From Solwaraspora sp. WMMD406 (GTDB lineage Bacteria; Actinomycetota; Actinomycetes; Mycobacteriales; Micromonosporaceae), in contig NZ_JARUBF010000001.1 in assembly GCF_029626025.1 (NCBI RefSeq), positions 4,402,001-4,466,000 on the forward strand: a stretch of 64,000 nt of DNA. The letters run 5' to 3'. The first letter of the stretch is position 1, and every line of letters begins with the position of its first letter. Positions 51,469 through 59,401 of this stretch are shown here, piece after piece. The notes under the pieces are model-generated. The model worked only from the letters and a program-made list of their open reading frames with translations, had not been told where the DNA came from and searched no databases. The position numbers were made by a program, and so were the translations under genes.

Positions 51469-51729
51469 GTGGCGAGTGTCGCCGAGGTCAAGTCCGCCAT
51501 CGAGGCCGCGATCATGCAGGTGTCCGAGAGCCAGGCCGCCGTACAGGCCGCCAGCGAGAAGCTGGCCGAAGCACAGCAGAGTCTGGCGGCGGCGTTCGAA
51601 GGCAGCGGTCACGAAGCGGTCGGGGCCGCGCAGGCGGCGCTCTTCCAGGCCAGCAGCGAGCTGGAGGAATGCCTGGCGGCCACGCTCGCCGCCGTGGAGC
51701 AGGCACAGACATACAGCGCGACGCTGTAG
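51469..51729 (+). CDS. Small Ala-rich helical-hairpin protein, first gene of the FtsK-like operon
   Basis: An 86-residue protein that I cannot name. Two long amphipathic helices, AEVKSAIEAAIMQVSESQAA...LAAAFEG and HEAVGAAQAALFQASSELEECLAATLAAVEQA, are joined by a short EGSGHE turn. Size and shape recall WXG100-type secreted helical hairpins, but there is no WXG and no YxxxD/E tail. One Cys (Cys68) could allow disulphide or metal contacts. GTG start with GAGGAGG upstream. It is seven bases ahead of the next gene. Confidence 0.82.
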   Translation: MASVAEVKSAIEAAIMQVSESQAAVQAASEKLAEAQQSLAAAFEGSGHEAVGAAQAALFQASSELEECLAATLAAVEQAQTYSATL

Positions 51730-51736
51730 CCACGCG

Positions 51737-52675
51737 ATGTCCCTCGTCCACGACCTCGCCGCACGCGTCCGGGCGACCGCCGACGACCTGCCCGTCGGAC
51801 ACGTCGCGCTGGCTGTCGAGCGACTCCGGGCGGCCACCGAGTTGCTGATCTGGGTCCGCCAGGAGTCGAGCGATCCGATGGCGGTACCCCAGCTGACCAA
51901 CGCGACCGAACACGCCGAACAGGCCGGGCACGCCATCCGGGTGGCGCAACAGTCCGTCACCGACTACCTGGGGGCTATCGGAATGGGCGCGGCCGCCCCG
52001 GCCGGACCGGACGACACCTGGCGTACCGCGCTCCGTCCCGCCGAGCGCTCAGACCCCGCCGACCCCGCCCGGACCGGCGCGCCGGAGCTCGGCAACTGGT
52101 GGGCGGCCCGAGTGGCGGAACTGACCGACCGACCCGCCGGTCCACCCACCTCACCGGCGGCCGGTCCGCCCGAGTCACCGGCCGCCACCGACACGACGGA
52201 ACTCCTGCGACAGGTCGCCCACGCGGTCCGCGCGCAGGACCGGGCCACCTTGCACCGCGACCTCGCCGCGGCGGCGACCCCGACCGGCCTCAACCTCGCC
52301 GCGGTGACCCCGCCGGTGCTGCACCGGCTCGCCGGTGACCTCCTCGACCACGAACCCCGCCCCGAAGATCTCCGGCGGTTGGCCACGGCGGCCGGACGGC
52401 CGGTCCGCGAGCTGCTGCCCGGGATGCCGGAATCGGTGTTGGACACGCTGCTCGCCCGGATCTGTCGGGTGCCGCCCGAGCACCGCCGCGACCGGGACAC
52501 CGCGCAGGCGGGCCACGACCGACGCACCGACCCCGACGAGGACGTCCCACCGCATCCGGCCGACGCCGCCGTCGCCGGCGCCGTCCTCACCGGAGTGCTG
52601 CTGCGGCTCCTCGACCGTGAGCCGCAGACCCTCCGTGCCGACCAGCCGCAACCGGTCCGGGGCCGGGATGCCTGA
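51737..52675 (+). CDS. Helical protein of the FtsK-like operon
   Basis: A 312-residue protein with no family I recognise. The first ~85 residues form a helical hairpin (LVHDLAARVRATADDLPVGH; TNATEHAEQAGHAIRVAQQS), like that of the preceding small protein. A Pro/Ala-rich linker follows (~90-150) and then a mostly helical C-terminal part (TELLRQVAHAVRAQDRATL, VAGAVLTGVLLRLLDREP). No membrane segment or catalytic motif. It overlaps the ATPase gene by eight bases, so translation is coupled. It may be an adaptor or substrate of the ATPase. Confidence 0.8.
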   Translation: MSLVHDLAARVRATADDLPVGHVALAVERLRAATELLIWVRQESSDPMAVPQLTNATEHAEQAGHAIRVAQQSVTDYLGAIGMGAAAPAGPDDTWRTALRPAERSDPADPARTGAPELGNWWAARVAELTDRPAGPPTSPAAGPPESPAATDTTELLRQVAHAVRAQDRATLHRDLAAAATPTGLNLAAVTPPVLHRLAGDLLDHEPRPEDLRRLATAAGRPVRELLPGMPESVLDTLLARICRVPPEHRRDRDTAQAGHDRRTDPDEDVPPHPADAAVAGAVLTGVLLRLLDREPQTLRADQPQPVRGRDA

Positions 52676-55349
52676 CGCGCGGACCGAGTTGGTGCTCGCC
52701 GTACGCCGGGCCCTCGGGCACGCCCGAGCCGCCGCACAGCACCGGCTCGAGACCATCGAGGAAGAACTGGCCGCCGCCGAGCAGCATCTGAAACGGGTTC
52801 GCCGGGCCGCCGAGCAGGTACCGCAGCGGGCCGGCGCGCACCGCGACCAGCGGCTCGCCACCCTCACCGAGCGGTACCAGCAACGGATCGCGCAGGTCGC
52901 CGGAGAGGCGGGCGCGGCAGCGACCGCCGTGGCACCCGGCGCCGCCATGGCCGGCTGGCCAGACTGGCGACCGACCCCGGCCGGGCGGACCGAAGCCCCG
53001 GGAATGGCCCGGATCGGTTGCACCGGAGTGACCGGGTCACCCACCGTCCCCGCGTTGGTGCCGCTGCTCGACGACGGCCACGTCGCGCTCGACGGCGACG
53101 ACCGGATCGGCTGCGACGCCGTCGTCGCCACCCTGCTGCTGCGGGCCCTCGGCCGCGCCGTGCCAGGGGCGGTGCGGCTGACCGGTTACGACCCGGAGCA
53201 ACTCGGCGGCGGACTCGCCGGCTTCGCCCCGCTGGCCGGCCCGCGGCTGCTGACCTTCGTCGGGCCGGGAGGCCTCGGCCGACACCTCGACGACCTGGTC
53301 GACGACATCCGCCGGATCAACGAGACGGTACTCGCCGGCGAGTACCGTTCGCTGCGGGAACTGGCGGCCAGCACCGGCCGTCGTCCGGAACCGTGGCGGA
53401 TCGCCGTACTGCTGGGTAGCCCCGGGGAGGAACTGTCCCGGCACGAACGCGCCCAACTCGACCGGATCACCCGGGCCGGCGCGGCGTGCGGCGTACACCT
53501 GGTCGTGCGCGGTGTCGAGCTGCGGGCAGGACCGACGGTGACCACCGTGTCGGTCTCCGCCGGCACCGCACGGGTCAGCGGATATCCCGCACTGCCGGTA
53601 CGGCTGGACCCGCCGCCTCCGGCGGAGCTGATCACCCGTACCTGCCGGGACATCGCCGGCACCATCTCGGCCGGACCGGTTCCGGCCGTCTTCGGCGACC
53701 TGCTGCCGCAGCGGGAGTGGACCGAGGACGCCACCGGCGGGCTCACCGCTCCGGTCGGCGACAGCCCGCAGGGCCGGCCGGTCGCGGTGACCCTGAGCGA
53801 CTACCCGCCGCACGCCCTCATCGGCGGCCCGTCCGGTACCGGCAAGACCAACCTGATCTACGCCTGGATCGGCGCGCTCGCCGCCCGCTACTCCCCCACC
53901 GAGCTGGAGTTCTATCTGCTGGACTTCAAGGAGGGCGTGTCGTTCGCCCGGTTCGCCCCCGGTCGACGGGACCCGAGCTTCCTGCCGCATGTCCGGCTGG
54001 TCGGCGTCAACGTCAACACCGACCGGGAGTTCGGACTGGCGCTCCTGCACTTCCTCGGGGCCGAACTACGGCGCCGCGCCGACGCCGCAAAGCGTCACGA
54101 AGTGACCAAGCTCGCCGAACTCCGCGCGGAGGATCCACAGGGCCGCTGGCCACGGATCGTCGCGGTGATCGACGAGTTCCAGGTCCTGCTCGCCGGAAAC
54201 GACGCTCTCGCCAGCGAAGCCGCCACCCTGCTGGAGGACCTGGCCCGACGCGGACGATCCCAGGGCATCCATCTGATCCTCGCCTCACAGGACGTCTCCG
54301 GCATCCAGGCGTTGTGGGGCCGCACCGCCCTGATCGCGCAGTTCGCGCTGCGGATCGCGCTGCCCAAGGCACGCCGGATCCTGCCGGAGACCAACAACGC
54401 GGCCGACGGACTGCCCCGCCACCACGCCGTGGTCAACGCCGAATCCGGCGCGATCGAAGCCAACCGGGTGGTCCGGATCCCGGCCGCCAGCGACCGCGAC
54501 ACCTGGCACGAGCTGCAGCACCGACTCTGGCGACGACGTCCGGAAGGGCTCTCCCCGCCCCGGCTGTTCGACGGTGACGCCGTACCACGGCTCACCGAAG
54601 CCCCCGACTACCTGGCGCTGGCCGGCACCGACGGCGGACCGCGCGAGCCGGTCGCGCTGCTCGGCGAGACGATCGACGTACGGGCGGGATCGGCCCGGCT
54701 CGCCCTGTCCCGGTCGCCCGGACGCAACCTGGCGGTGCTCGGCACCCGGGCCGACGAGGCCTGCGCCCTGCTCGACTCGGCCGCCCGTTCACTGGTCCGG
54801 CAGTACCCGGCCGGCACCGCCCGATTCGATCTGGCCTGCCTGGATCGTGACGCCGAGGCGGCCGCCCGGGACCTGCACGCGGCCCTGCCCGCCGGGACCG
54901 GTCTGTACGACCTCGACACCCTGCCCGGACTGTTGGCCGACACCGGGGACCGGCTCGCTGCGGACGACCCGGGCAGGCCGGCACGCCCGCACTTCCTGGT
55001 GCTATACGCGGTGGACGCGGCGGCGACCCGGCTCACGGCGAAGTTCGACGGACGCAGCGGGCTGGACCGGCTGCGTCGGATCCTGCACATCGGCCCGGAA
55101 CGGCACACGCACGTGCTCGGCTGGTGGCGCGGCGTCGCCCGGATGCGCGACGACCTCGGCGGGGTGGGTTCCCGCACCGACCAGATCGGCGCCTGGGTGG
55201 CGTTGGATGTCCAAGGCACCGAGCTCGGTCCGCCGCTGTACCCCCGGGCCGGCGGCCCCGCCTGGTATCCCCGGCCATGGCGCGCGTTGTTCTTCGACCG
55301 GACCGTGCACCGCAACGCGGAAGTCATCATCCCCTACGGACCGTCCTGA
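52668..55349 (+). CDS. FtsK/SpoIIIE (HerA)-family ATPase, EccC-like plan
   Basis: An 893-residue protein. A coiled coil (~10-95) is followed by what looks like three ATPase-type modules: a degenerate first (ALDGDDRIGCDAVVATLLL, ~130-330), an intact middle module with Walker A GGPSGTGKTN (Lys393) and Walker B IVAVIDEFQV (Asp502-Glu503) plus SQDVSGIQALWGRTALIAQF, and a degenerate third (RNLAVLGTRADEACALLDSA, ~680-890). No transmembrane helix is seen, unlike FtsK. Three modules with one active resembles EccC of type VII secretion, but EccB, EccD and MycP are absent nearby. DNA or protein translocation are both possible. Confidence 0.88.
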   Translation: MPDARTELVLAVRRALGHARAAAQHRLETIEEELAAAEQHLKRVRRAAEQVPQRAGAHRDQRLATLTERYQQRIAQVAGEAGAAATAVAPGAAMAGWPDWRPTPAGRTEAPGMARIGCTGVTGSPTVPALVPLLDDGHVALDGDDRIGCDAVVATLLLRALGRAVPGAVRLTGYDPEQLGGGLAGFAPLAGPRLLTFVGPGGLGRHLDDLVDDIRRINETVLAGEYRSLRELAASTGRRPEPWRIAVLLGSPGEELSRHERAQLDRITRAGAACGVHLVVRGVELRAGPTVTTVSVSAGTARVSGYPALPVRLDPPPPAELITRTCRDIAGTISAGPVPAVFGDLLPQREWTEDATGGLTAPVGDSPQGRPVAVTLSDYPPHALIGGPSGTGKTNLIYAWIGALAARYSPTELEFYLLDFKEGVSFARFAPGRRDPSFLPHVRLVGVNVNTDREFGLALLHFLGAELRRRADAAKRHEVTKLAELRAEDPQGRWPRIVAVIDEFQVLLAGNDALASEAATLLEDLARRGRSQGIHLILASQDVSGIQALWGRTALIAQFALRIALPKARRILPETNNAADGLPRHHAVVNAESGAIEANRVVRIPAASDRDTWHELQHRLWRRRPEGLSPPRLFDGDAVPRLTEAPDYLALAGTDGGPREPVALLGETIDVRAGSARLALSRSPGRNLAVLGTRADEACALLDSAARSLVRQYPAGTARFDLACLDRDAEAAARDLHAALPAGTGLYDLDTLPGLLADTGDRLAADDPGRPARPHFLVLYAVDAAATRLTAKFDGRSGLDRLRRILHIGPERHTHVLGWWRGVARMRDDLGGVGSRTDQIGAWVALDVQGTELGPPLYPRAGGPAWYPRPWRALFFDRTVHRNAEVIIPYGPS

Positions 55350-56008
55350 TGTCGGGGTCCTATCCGGCGTTGATGCGCCGCTTGGCGGAGCTCGCGGCGG
55401 GCCTGCAGGCCCGCCGCGACGAGGCGCAACAGTGGTACGCCGACCGGTTCGCCGCCGCTGAGGCGGCGGTGGCCGAGGTGGAGGCGGAGCTGGCCACGCT
55501 GCGGCGGCTCCACGCGGCGGCGAGCAAGGAAGCCGAGGACGTGGATCGGGAGGCGGCCGCGATCTGGGCCGAGGCGAGTCACCGGTTCGGTTCGGCGGCC
55601 AGCCGGTTCGTCGGCCCGCCGGTGCCGCCGCCCGGCTCCGGTGTACCGGACCACGAGCCGGAGCACTGGCTCACCGCCGCCCGGCAGGTGTTGGGTCGTA
55701 CGGCCGAAGCCGGCCCGCTGTCCTCGTCCGGCTACCCGGTACTGGCGTTGTTCGGCGTCCTCGGCGCGGCCGCCGCGTGGGGCCTGGCCACCGCCGGCCG
55801 GATGGCCGGAGAACGGTACGGCGGCGACCTCGCGGTCGGGATGCCGGTGATCGCGCTGGTGGTCACCCTGCTCGGCCCGTTCGTCGGGCTGGGGCCGGCC
55901 AAGTTGCTGGCCGACCGCCGCCACGCCGTACTCGACGCGCGCACCGGCGCGATCGTCGTGGCGGCCGGCCTGCTCACCACCACGATCCTGCTGGTCCTGC
56001 TGCGGTGA
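55349..56008 (+). CDS. Coiled-coil membrane protein, last gene of the FtsK-like operon
   Basis: A 219-residue protein with an N-terminal coiled coil (~20-90, for example AEAAVAEVEAELATLRRLHA) and three hydrophobic helices towards the C-terminus (YPVLALFGVLGAAAAWGLA, MPVIALVVTLLGPFVGLG, IVVAAGLLTTTILLVLL). The ATG overlaps the ATPase stop (TGATG). It is the only membrane protein of the unit and probably anchors the soluble ATPase to the membrane through coiled-coil contact. No named family recognised. Confidence 0.83.
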   Translation: MSGSYPALMRRLAELAAGLQARRDEAQQWYADRFAAAEAAVAEVEAELATLRRLHAAASKEAEDVDREAAAIWAEASHRFGSAASRFVGPPVPPPGSGVPDHEPEHWLTAARQVLGRTAEAGPLSSSGYPVLALFGVLGAAAAWGLATAGRMAGERYGGDLAVGMPVIALVVTLLGPFVGLGPAKLLADRRHAVLDARTGAIVVAAGLLTTTILLVLLR

Positions 56009-56086
56009 GCCCCGGGTGGTCGGCACGCCACGACGGTCGGCGAACCGGCGGTCGGCGACGACCGGGGCACTCGCACACCACGATCG

Positions 56087-57397
56087 TCACCCGACGTCGG
56101 GGACCACGACCGCCTCTCGGAGCAGCCGCCGGGCGAGGACCAGCCGATCGTCGTCGGTGTCCAGGCCGGGCAGATCGCCGACGCGGATCCGGTCCGTTTC
56201 GAGCGCCGCGCGCAGGGCCAGCGCGCACTGGCCGGGGAAGCTGACCGTCCGGTCGAAGATCCGCAGTGCCACCCGGCCGTCCGGCTCGGGTACGAGTCGC
56301 CATCGCAGGCCGTCCCGCCGGCGGAGCGTGTCGTCGACGGTCAGGACGGCGATCCGCTCGGCCTGGGCGAGTGGCCGAAGCGGTGCGGGACGCGTCGCCG
56401 CCCAGCTCCGCTGCCGCAACCGGTCGGCGACCTCGGCTGGACTGACCGTCGTCAACCAGTCCCGCAGTGCGTCGACGGCCTCGGTCAGTTCGGGCTCCAG
56501 TTGACCGGTGTCGGCGACGTCCAGGCCCAGTGGCAGCGTCGCCCGCAGCCGGCGGTCGTCGACCGCCAGGTCCAGGAGCGTCTCCACCACCGAATAGCGG
56601 GTCAGCGCCCGTACGCCGACGGTCAGGTGGATGGAACTCTCCTGCTGGGCGGCGGCGCTGTGCAGCCAGCCTCGGGGCAGGTACAGCGCGTCGCCGGGTT
56701 CCAGCACCACGTCCACCGCCGGCTCGCCGTCGGCCCGGCAGGCGACCTCGTCGGCCCGCCCCGACCAGGTGTGCCGGGGCAGCGGATCGACCAGCACCGG
56801 TTCGTGAATTCGCCAGTGCTTGCGGCCGGCGACCTGGAGGACGAACACGTCGTGGGTGTCGTAGTGGGTCGCGAAGCCCTGGTTGCCGGCCGGGGTCAGG
56901 TAGGCGTTGACCTGCAGCGGCTGGCCGAGCATGCCGCCCAGTTCCCCGGCGAAGTCGATGATCGGCGGCCAGATCCGGTGCAGACCCTGCAGCACCAGAG
57001 TGGCGCCGTCGGCGTACTGCGCCAGCAACCGCTCATCGAGAACCTGGTCGGCGATCTCCGCGCCGGCGCCACCGCTGCCGGTGTACGCCGACTCCGGTAC
57101 GAGCGTCCCCTCCCGCGCCACCCGCAGGAAGGGGACGCGGAGCCCACGTCGGCTGAGTAGCTCGTCGGCGGCGTCGGAGTCCAGCAGGTCGGTGAAGCCC
57201 GCCGGACCGTCGAGGTCGGCTGCGCGCGACACCAGCGGTGCCCGTCCCCAGTAGGCGGTGGCGAACTTCGCGGGCTCGATTCCGACGCACCTCGCCAGCG
57301 CCGGACGGTTCCGCCCGCCCGGCGCCGGGGTGGTCACCGTCGATGGCGGTGCGGTCATGTCCGTCGACGTGGTGCCCGTCGCCGTCGCGGCTGTCAA
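56087..57397 (-). CDS. ROX-type JmjC/cupin 2-oxoglutarate oxygenase
   Basis: A 436-residue Fe(II)/2-oxoglutarate-dependent enzyme of the ribosomal-oxygenase type (YcfD/MINA53/NO66 group). Iron ligands are His178 and Asp180 (FATHYDTHDVFVLQVAG) and the distal His246 (LYLPRGWLHSA), with Lys193 of GRKHWRIHEP positioned for 2-oxoglutarate; a helical dimerisation and winged-helix-like C-terminus follow. It overlaps the repeat-peptide gene by TTGA, implying coupling. The TTG at 57397 is assumed; ATG at 57358 is an alternative and neither has a ribosome binding site. The likely target is the repeat peptide. Confidence 0.88.
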   Translation of the reverse strand: MTAATATGTTSTDMTAPPSTVTTPAPGGRNRPALARCVGIEPAKFATAYWGRAPLVSRAADLDGPAGFTDLLDSDAADELLSRRGLRVPFLRVAREGTLVPESAYTGSGGAGAEIADQVLDERLLAQYADGATLVLQGLHRIWPPIIDFAGELGGMLGQPLQVNAYLTPAGNQGFATHYDTHDVFVLQVAGRKHWRIHEPVLVDPLPRHTWSGRADEVACRADGEPAVDVVLEPGDALYLPRGWLHSAAAQQESSIHLTVGVRALTRYSVVETLLDLAVDDRRLRATLPLGLDVADTGQLEPELTEAVDALRDWLTTVSPAEVADRLRQRSWAATRPAPLRPLAQAERIAVLTVDDTLRRRDGLRWRLVPEPDGRVALRIFDRTVSFPGQCALALRAALETDRIRVGDLPGLDTDDDRLVLARRLLREAVVVPDVG

Positions 57398-57672
57398 CGC
57401 TTGTTGGCGCCGCCGTCGGCACCACCGTCGCGGCCCGCCGGGTTGGCCCCACCATCGGCCGGACCCTCCTGGGACTTCGGACCCGCGCCGCCGTCGGCAC
57501 CACCGTCGCGGCCCGCCGGGTTGGCCCCACCATCGGCCGGACCCTCCTGGGACTTCGGACCCGCGCCGCCGTCGGCACCACCGTCATGGCCCGCCGGGTT
57601 GGCCCCACCATCGGCCGGACCATGGCCGGCGGCGGTACCGGTGCTGCGGATGTCGTCGTCGTCGAGTTTCAT
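57394..57672 (-). CDS. Tandem-repeat peptide, candidate RiPP precursor
   Basis: A 92-residue peptide: a leader of ~17 residues (MKLDDDDIRSTGTAAGH) and three tandem repeats of a 26-residue Gly/Asp/Ala-rich unit, the last shortened to end ANKR. The only internal variation is at the residue after NPAG, which is His in the first repeat and Arg in the other two. AGGGGGC precedes the ATG. The gene is co-directional with and overlaps the JmjC oxygenase gene. The repeats, an acidic leader and an adjacent modifying enzyme are the usual marks of a multi-core ribosomal peptide. No named family recognised. Confidence 0.75.
   Translation of the reverse strand: MKLDDDDIRSTGTAAGHGPADGGANPAGHDGGADGGAGPKSQEGPADGGANPAGRDGGADGGAGPKSQEGPADGGANPAGRDGGADGGANKR
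57411..57621 (-). repeat. 78-bp coding tandem repeat, 2.7 copies
   Basis: Copies begin at 57411, 57489 and 57567; the spacing of 78 is a multiple of three. The copies are identical except for two adjacent-codon bases that change Arg to His in the copy nearest the leader. Expansion is therefore recent or under conversion. Confidence 0.95.
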
Positions 57673-57919
57673 GCTGCCCCCTGCGGTTGTTCGACGCCCG
57701 TCGTACGCGACGGGGCGATCGTGCCCGCAGTTCCTACCCGGGCCGGCCGGCCACTAACCTCGCGGACGTCACGAACCAACGGGATGCCGGAGCATCCGGA
57801 TATCGCCCGCACCGGGTTATGGCGCCCGCCGCAGGTAACGGCTACCCCGTGGCTACGAGACCGGTACGGACCGGGTGCGTACCGGTCGAGCGGAGGCGCG
57901 GTCCGCTGCGGAGAACGGC

Positions 57920-58942
57920 TCACCGGTCCCGGTACGGGGCGCAGCTGTCGCGGACCACGAGCTCGGTCGCCAGTTCGACCCGTGGGGTGTCCAACGGCTC
58001 GCCCTGGGCCAGCCGCAACACGGTACGCGCGGCCAGCAGGCCCATCTCGGCGAGTGGTTGGCGGACCGTGGTCAACGGCGGCGAGGACCACCGTACCTCG
58101 GGTAGGTCGTCGAACCCCACCACGCTCACGTCGTCGGGAACCCGCAGCCCGCGCTGGCGCAACGCCTCGTACGCGCCGAGGGCCATCTGATCGCTGGAGG
58201 CGAAGATCGCGCTGGGCCGTTCGTCGAGGTCGAGCAGGGCGTTGGCCCCCTCGAAGCCGGATTCGTGGTAGAAGTCGCCGGGCACGATGTAGTCCGGACG
58301 CAACGGGATGTCGGCGGCCTCCAGCGCCGCGCGGTAGCCGTCGAGCCGGGCCCGGCTGCACAGCAGTCGCGGCGGGCCGGCGATGAACCCGATCCGGCGA
58401 TGCCCCAGCGAGATGAGATGCTCGGTGGCGCGCAGCCCGCCGGCCCAGTTTGTCGCTCCGATGGTCGGGATGTCCAGGCTGGGTACGCCGGCCGGGTCGA
58501 CCAGCACCATCGGTACGTTGAGTCGTCGCAACTCGGTGTGCAGCGGCGGGGCCAGTTCGCTGGTCACCAGGATGACGCCGTCGGTGGCCCGGGTACGCAG
58601 GTTCTGCAGCCACTGCCGGGTCGAGGTGGAACGGCGGTGGATGGCCGAGACCACGGTGCCGACGCCCGCCGCGTGGGCGACGTCCTCCACCCCACGGATG
58701 ATCTCCACGGCCCACGGGCTGTCGAGGTCGTTGAAGACCAGGTCGATCAGGCTGGCTCCGGATCGTGATCGGGTCGCCCGTCGACGGTAGCCGTGCCGTC
58801 GGAGCAGTTCCTCGACCCGTTCTCGGGTCTGCGGCGCGACGTCGTTGCGACCGTTGAGTACGCGTGAGACCGTCGGTACGGAGACGCCCGCCTCCTGGGC
58901 GATCGCGGTGATCGTGATCCTGCGTCCTTCGTCGACCGTCAC
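57920..58942 (-). CDS. LacI-family transcriptional regulator
   Basis: A 340-residue repressor-type regulator: the helix-turn-helix ITAIAQEAGVSVPTVSRVLNG at residues ~10-31, then a periplasmic-binding-protein-like sugar domain (VDPAGVPSLDIPTIGATNWAG, SDQMALGAYEALRQRG, DVSVVGFDDLPEVRWSSPPLTTV). GTG start. It is divergent from the GH3 gene across 459 bases, and also sits upstream of the repeat peptide on the same strand (247-base gap). The most likely target is the GH3 gene, with an oligosaccharide or xyloside as inducer. Confidence 0.93.
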   Translation of the reverse strand: MTVDEGRRITITAIAQEAGVSVPTVSRVLNGRNDVAPQTRERVEELLRRHGYRRRATRSRSGASLIDLVFNDLDSPWAVEIIRGVEDVAHAAGVGTVVSAIHRRSTSTRQWLQNLRTRATDGVILVTSELAPPLHTELRRLNVPMVLVDPAGVPSLDIPTIGATNWAGGLRATEHLISLGHRRIGFIAGPPRLLCSRARLDGYRAALEAADIPLRPDYIVPGDFYHESGFEGANALLDLDERPSAIFASSDQMALGAYEALRQRGLRVPDDVSVVGFDDLPEVRWSSPPLTTVRQPLAEMGLLAARTVLRLAQGEPLDTPRVELATELVVRDSCAPYRDR

Positions 58943-58962
58943 GGCAGCTCCTTCGTCGAGGC

Positions 58963-59006
58963 TCCAGCGTAAGACCGGGACAGGTCCAGCCTGAGACCGG
59001 GACCTG
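58963..59006. repeat. Imperfect 22-bp tandem repeat beside the LacI start
   Basis: Two units of the form TCCAGCsTrAGACCGGGACm(k)G follow each other, with a partial third TCCAGCCTG at 59028. It starts ~20 bases upstream of the LacI start codon, where a regulator could bind. Confidence 0.6.
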
Positions 59007-59106
59007 CCGGGCCCGGAAACCGACAGTTCCAGCCTGGGGCCCGAATTTTCCGGAGCCGATCTGGCCGGACGCGCGGGAGCCCACCTGCCATCTTGCCTGA
59101 TCCGAA

Positions 59107-59114
59107 AAGCGCTT
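59107..59114. promoter_or_regulatory. Candidate LacI-type operator
   Basis: AAGCGCTT, an 8-bp palindrome within CGAAAAGCGCTTGGCG. LacI-family regulators commonly bind even dyads centred on GCGC or CG, so it is the best operator candidate in this region. Confidence 0.5.
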
Positions 59115-59401
59115 GGCGGCCCGGCGGGTCGGTGTCACCACCGAGGGGTGGACCTGGACCGACCCGGCGTGTCGCTGACGTGTTTCGGAATCACCTGGTC
59201 GCCGGCGGGCCGGCAGCCGCTGAATCGTCGCGGCGTCACGGGGTCGTCGCCCGGCGCAGGTCGGGACGAATCCCGGCAAGTTGTAGGGCGGCACGACTCG
59301 ACGAGACCGCAAACTTCCGGAAACATGTCGGAATACACGGCCGTTCCGGCCCGCAGGTGTGCGATCTGGCCGGGGGTGGCTCCGATCGACAGGAGACTCG
59401 G

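Larger units (their letters stand above)
58943..59401. promoter_or_regulatory. Divergent regulatory region between LacI and GH3 genes
   Basis: A long region without a gene. It contains an imperfect tandem repeat (58963-59006), CCGGAAA-type motifs near 59014, 59050 and 59318, and an AAGCGCTT dyad. The plus-strand half ends with AGGAG at 59391, the GH3 ribosome binding site. No protein-coding stretch is convincing, although an upstream in-frame extension of GH3 exists. Confidence 0.65.

Noticed and set aside
51469-51729. WXG100/ESX substrate assignment for the 86-residue protein
   Set aside because: Size and helices fit, but there is no WXG turn and no YxxxD/E export signal; kept only as a structural analogy.
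57411-57621. CRISPR-like array
   Set aside because: The repeats are directly adjacent without unique spacers and are in codon phase within an open frame.
57258-58190. Long plus-strand reading frame across the repeat peptide
   Set aside because: It is the GC-rich complement of the peptide, JmjC and LacI genes; it has no ribosome binding site and its His/Pro/Arg-rich repeats reflect the antisense frame.
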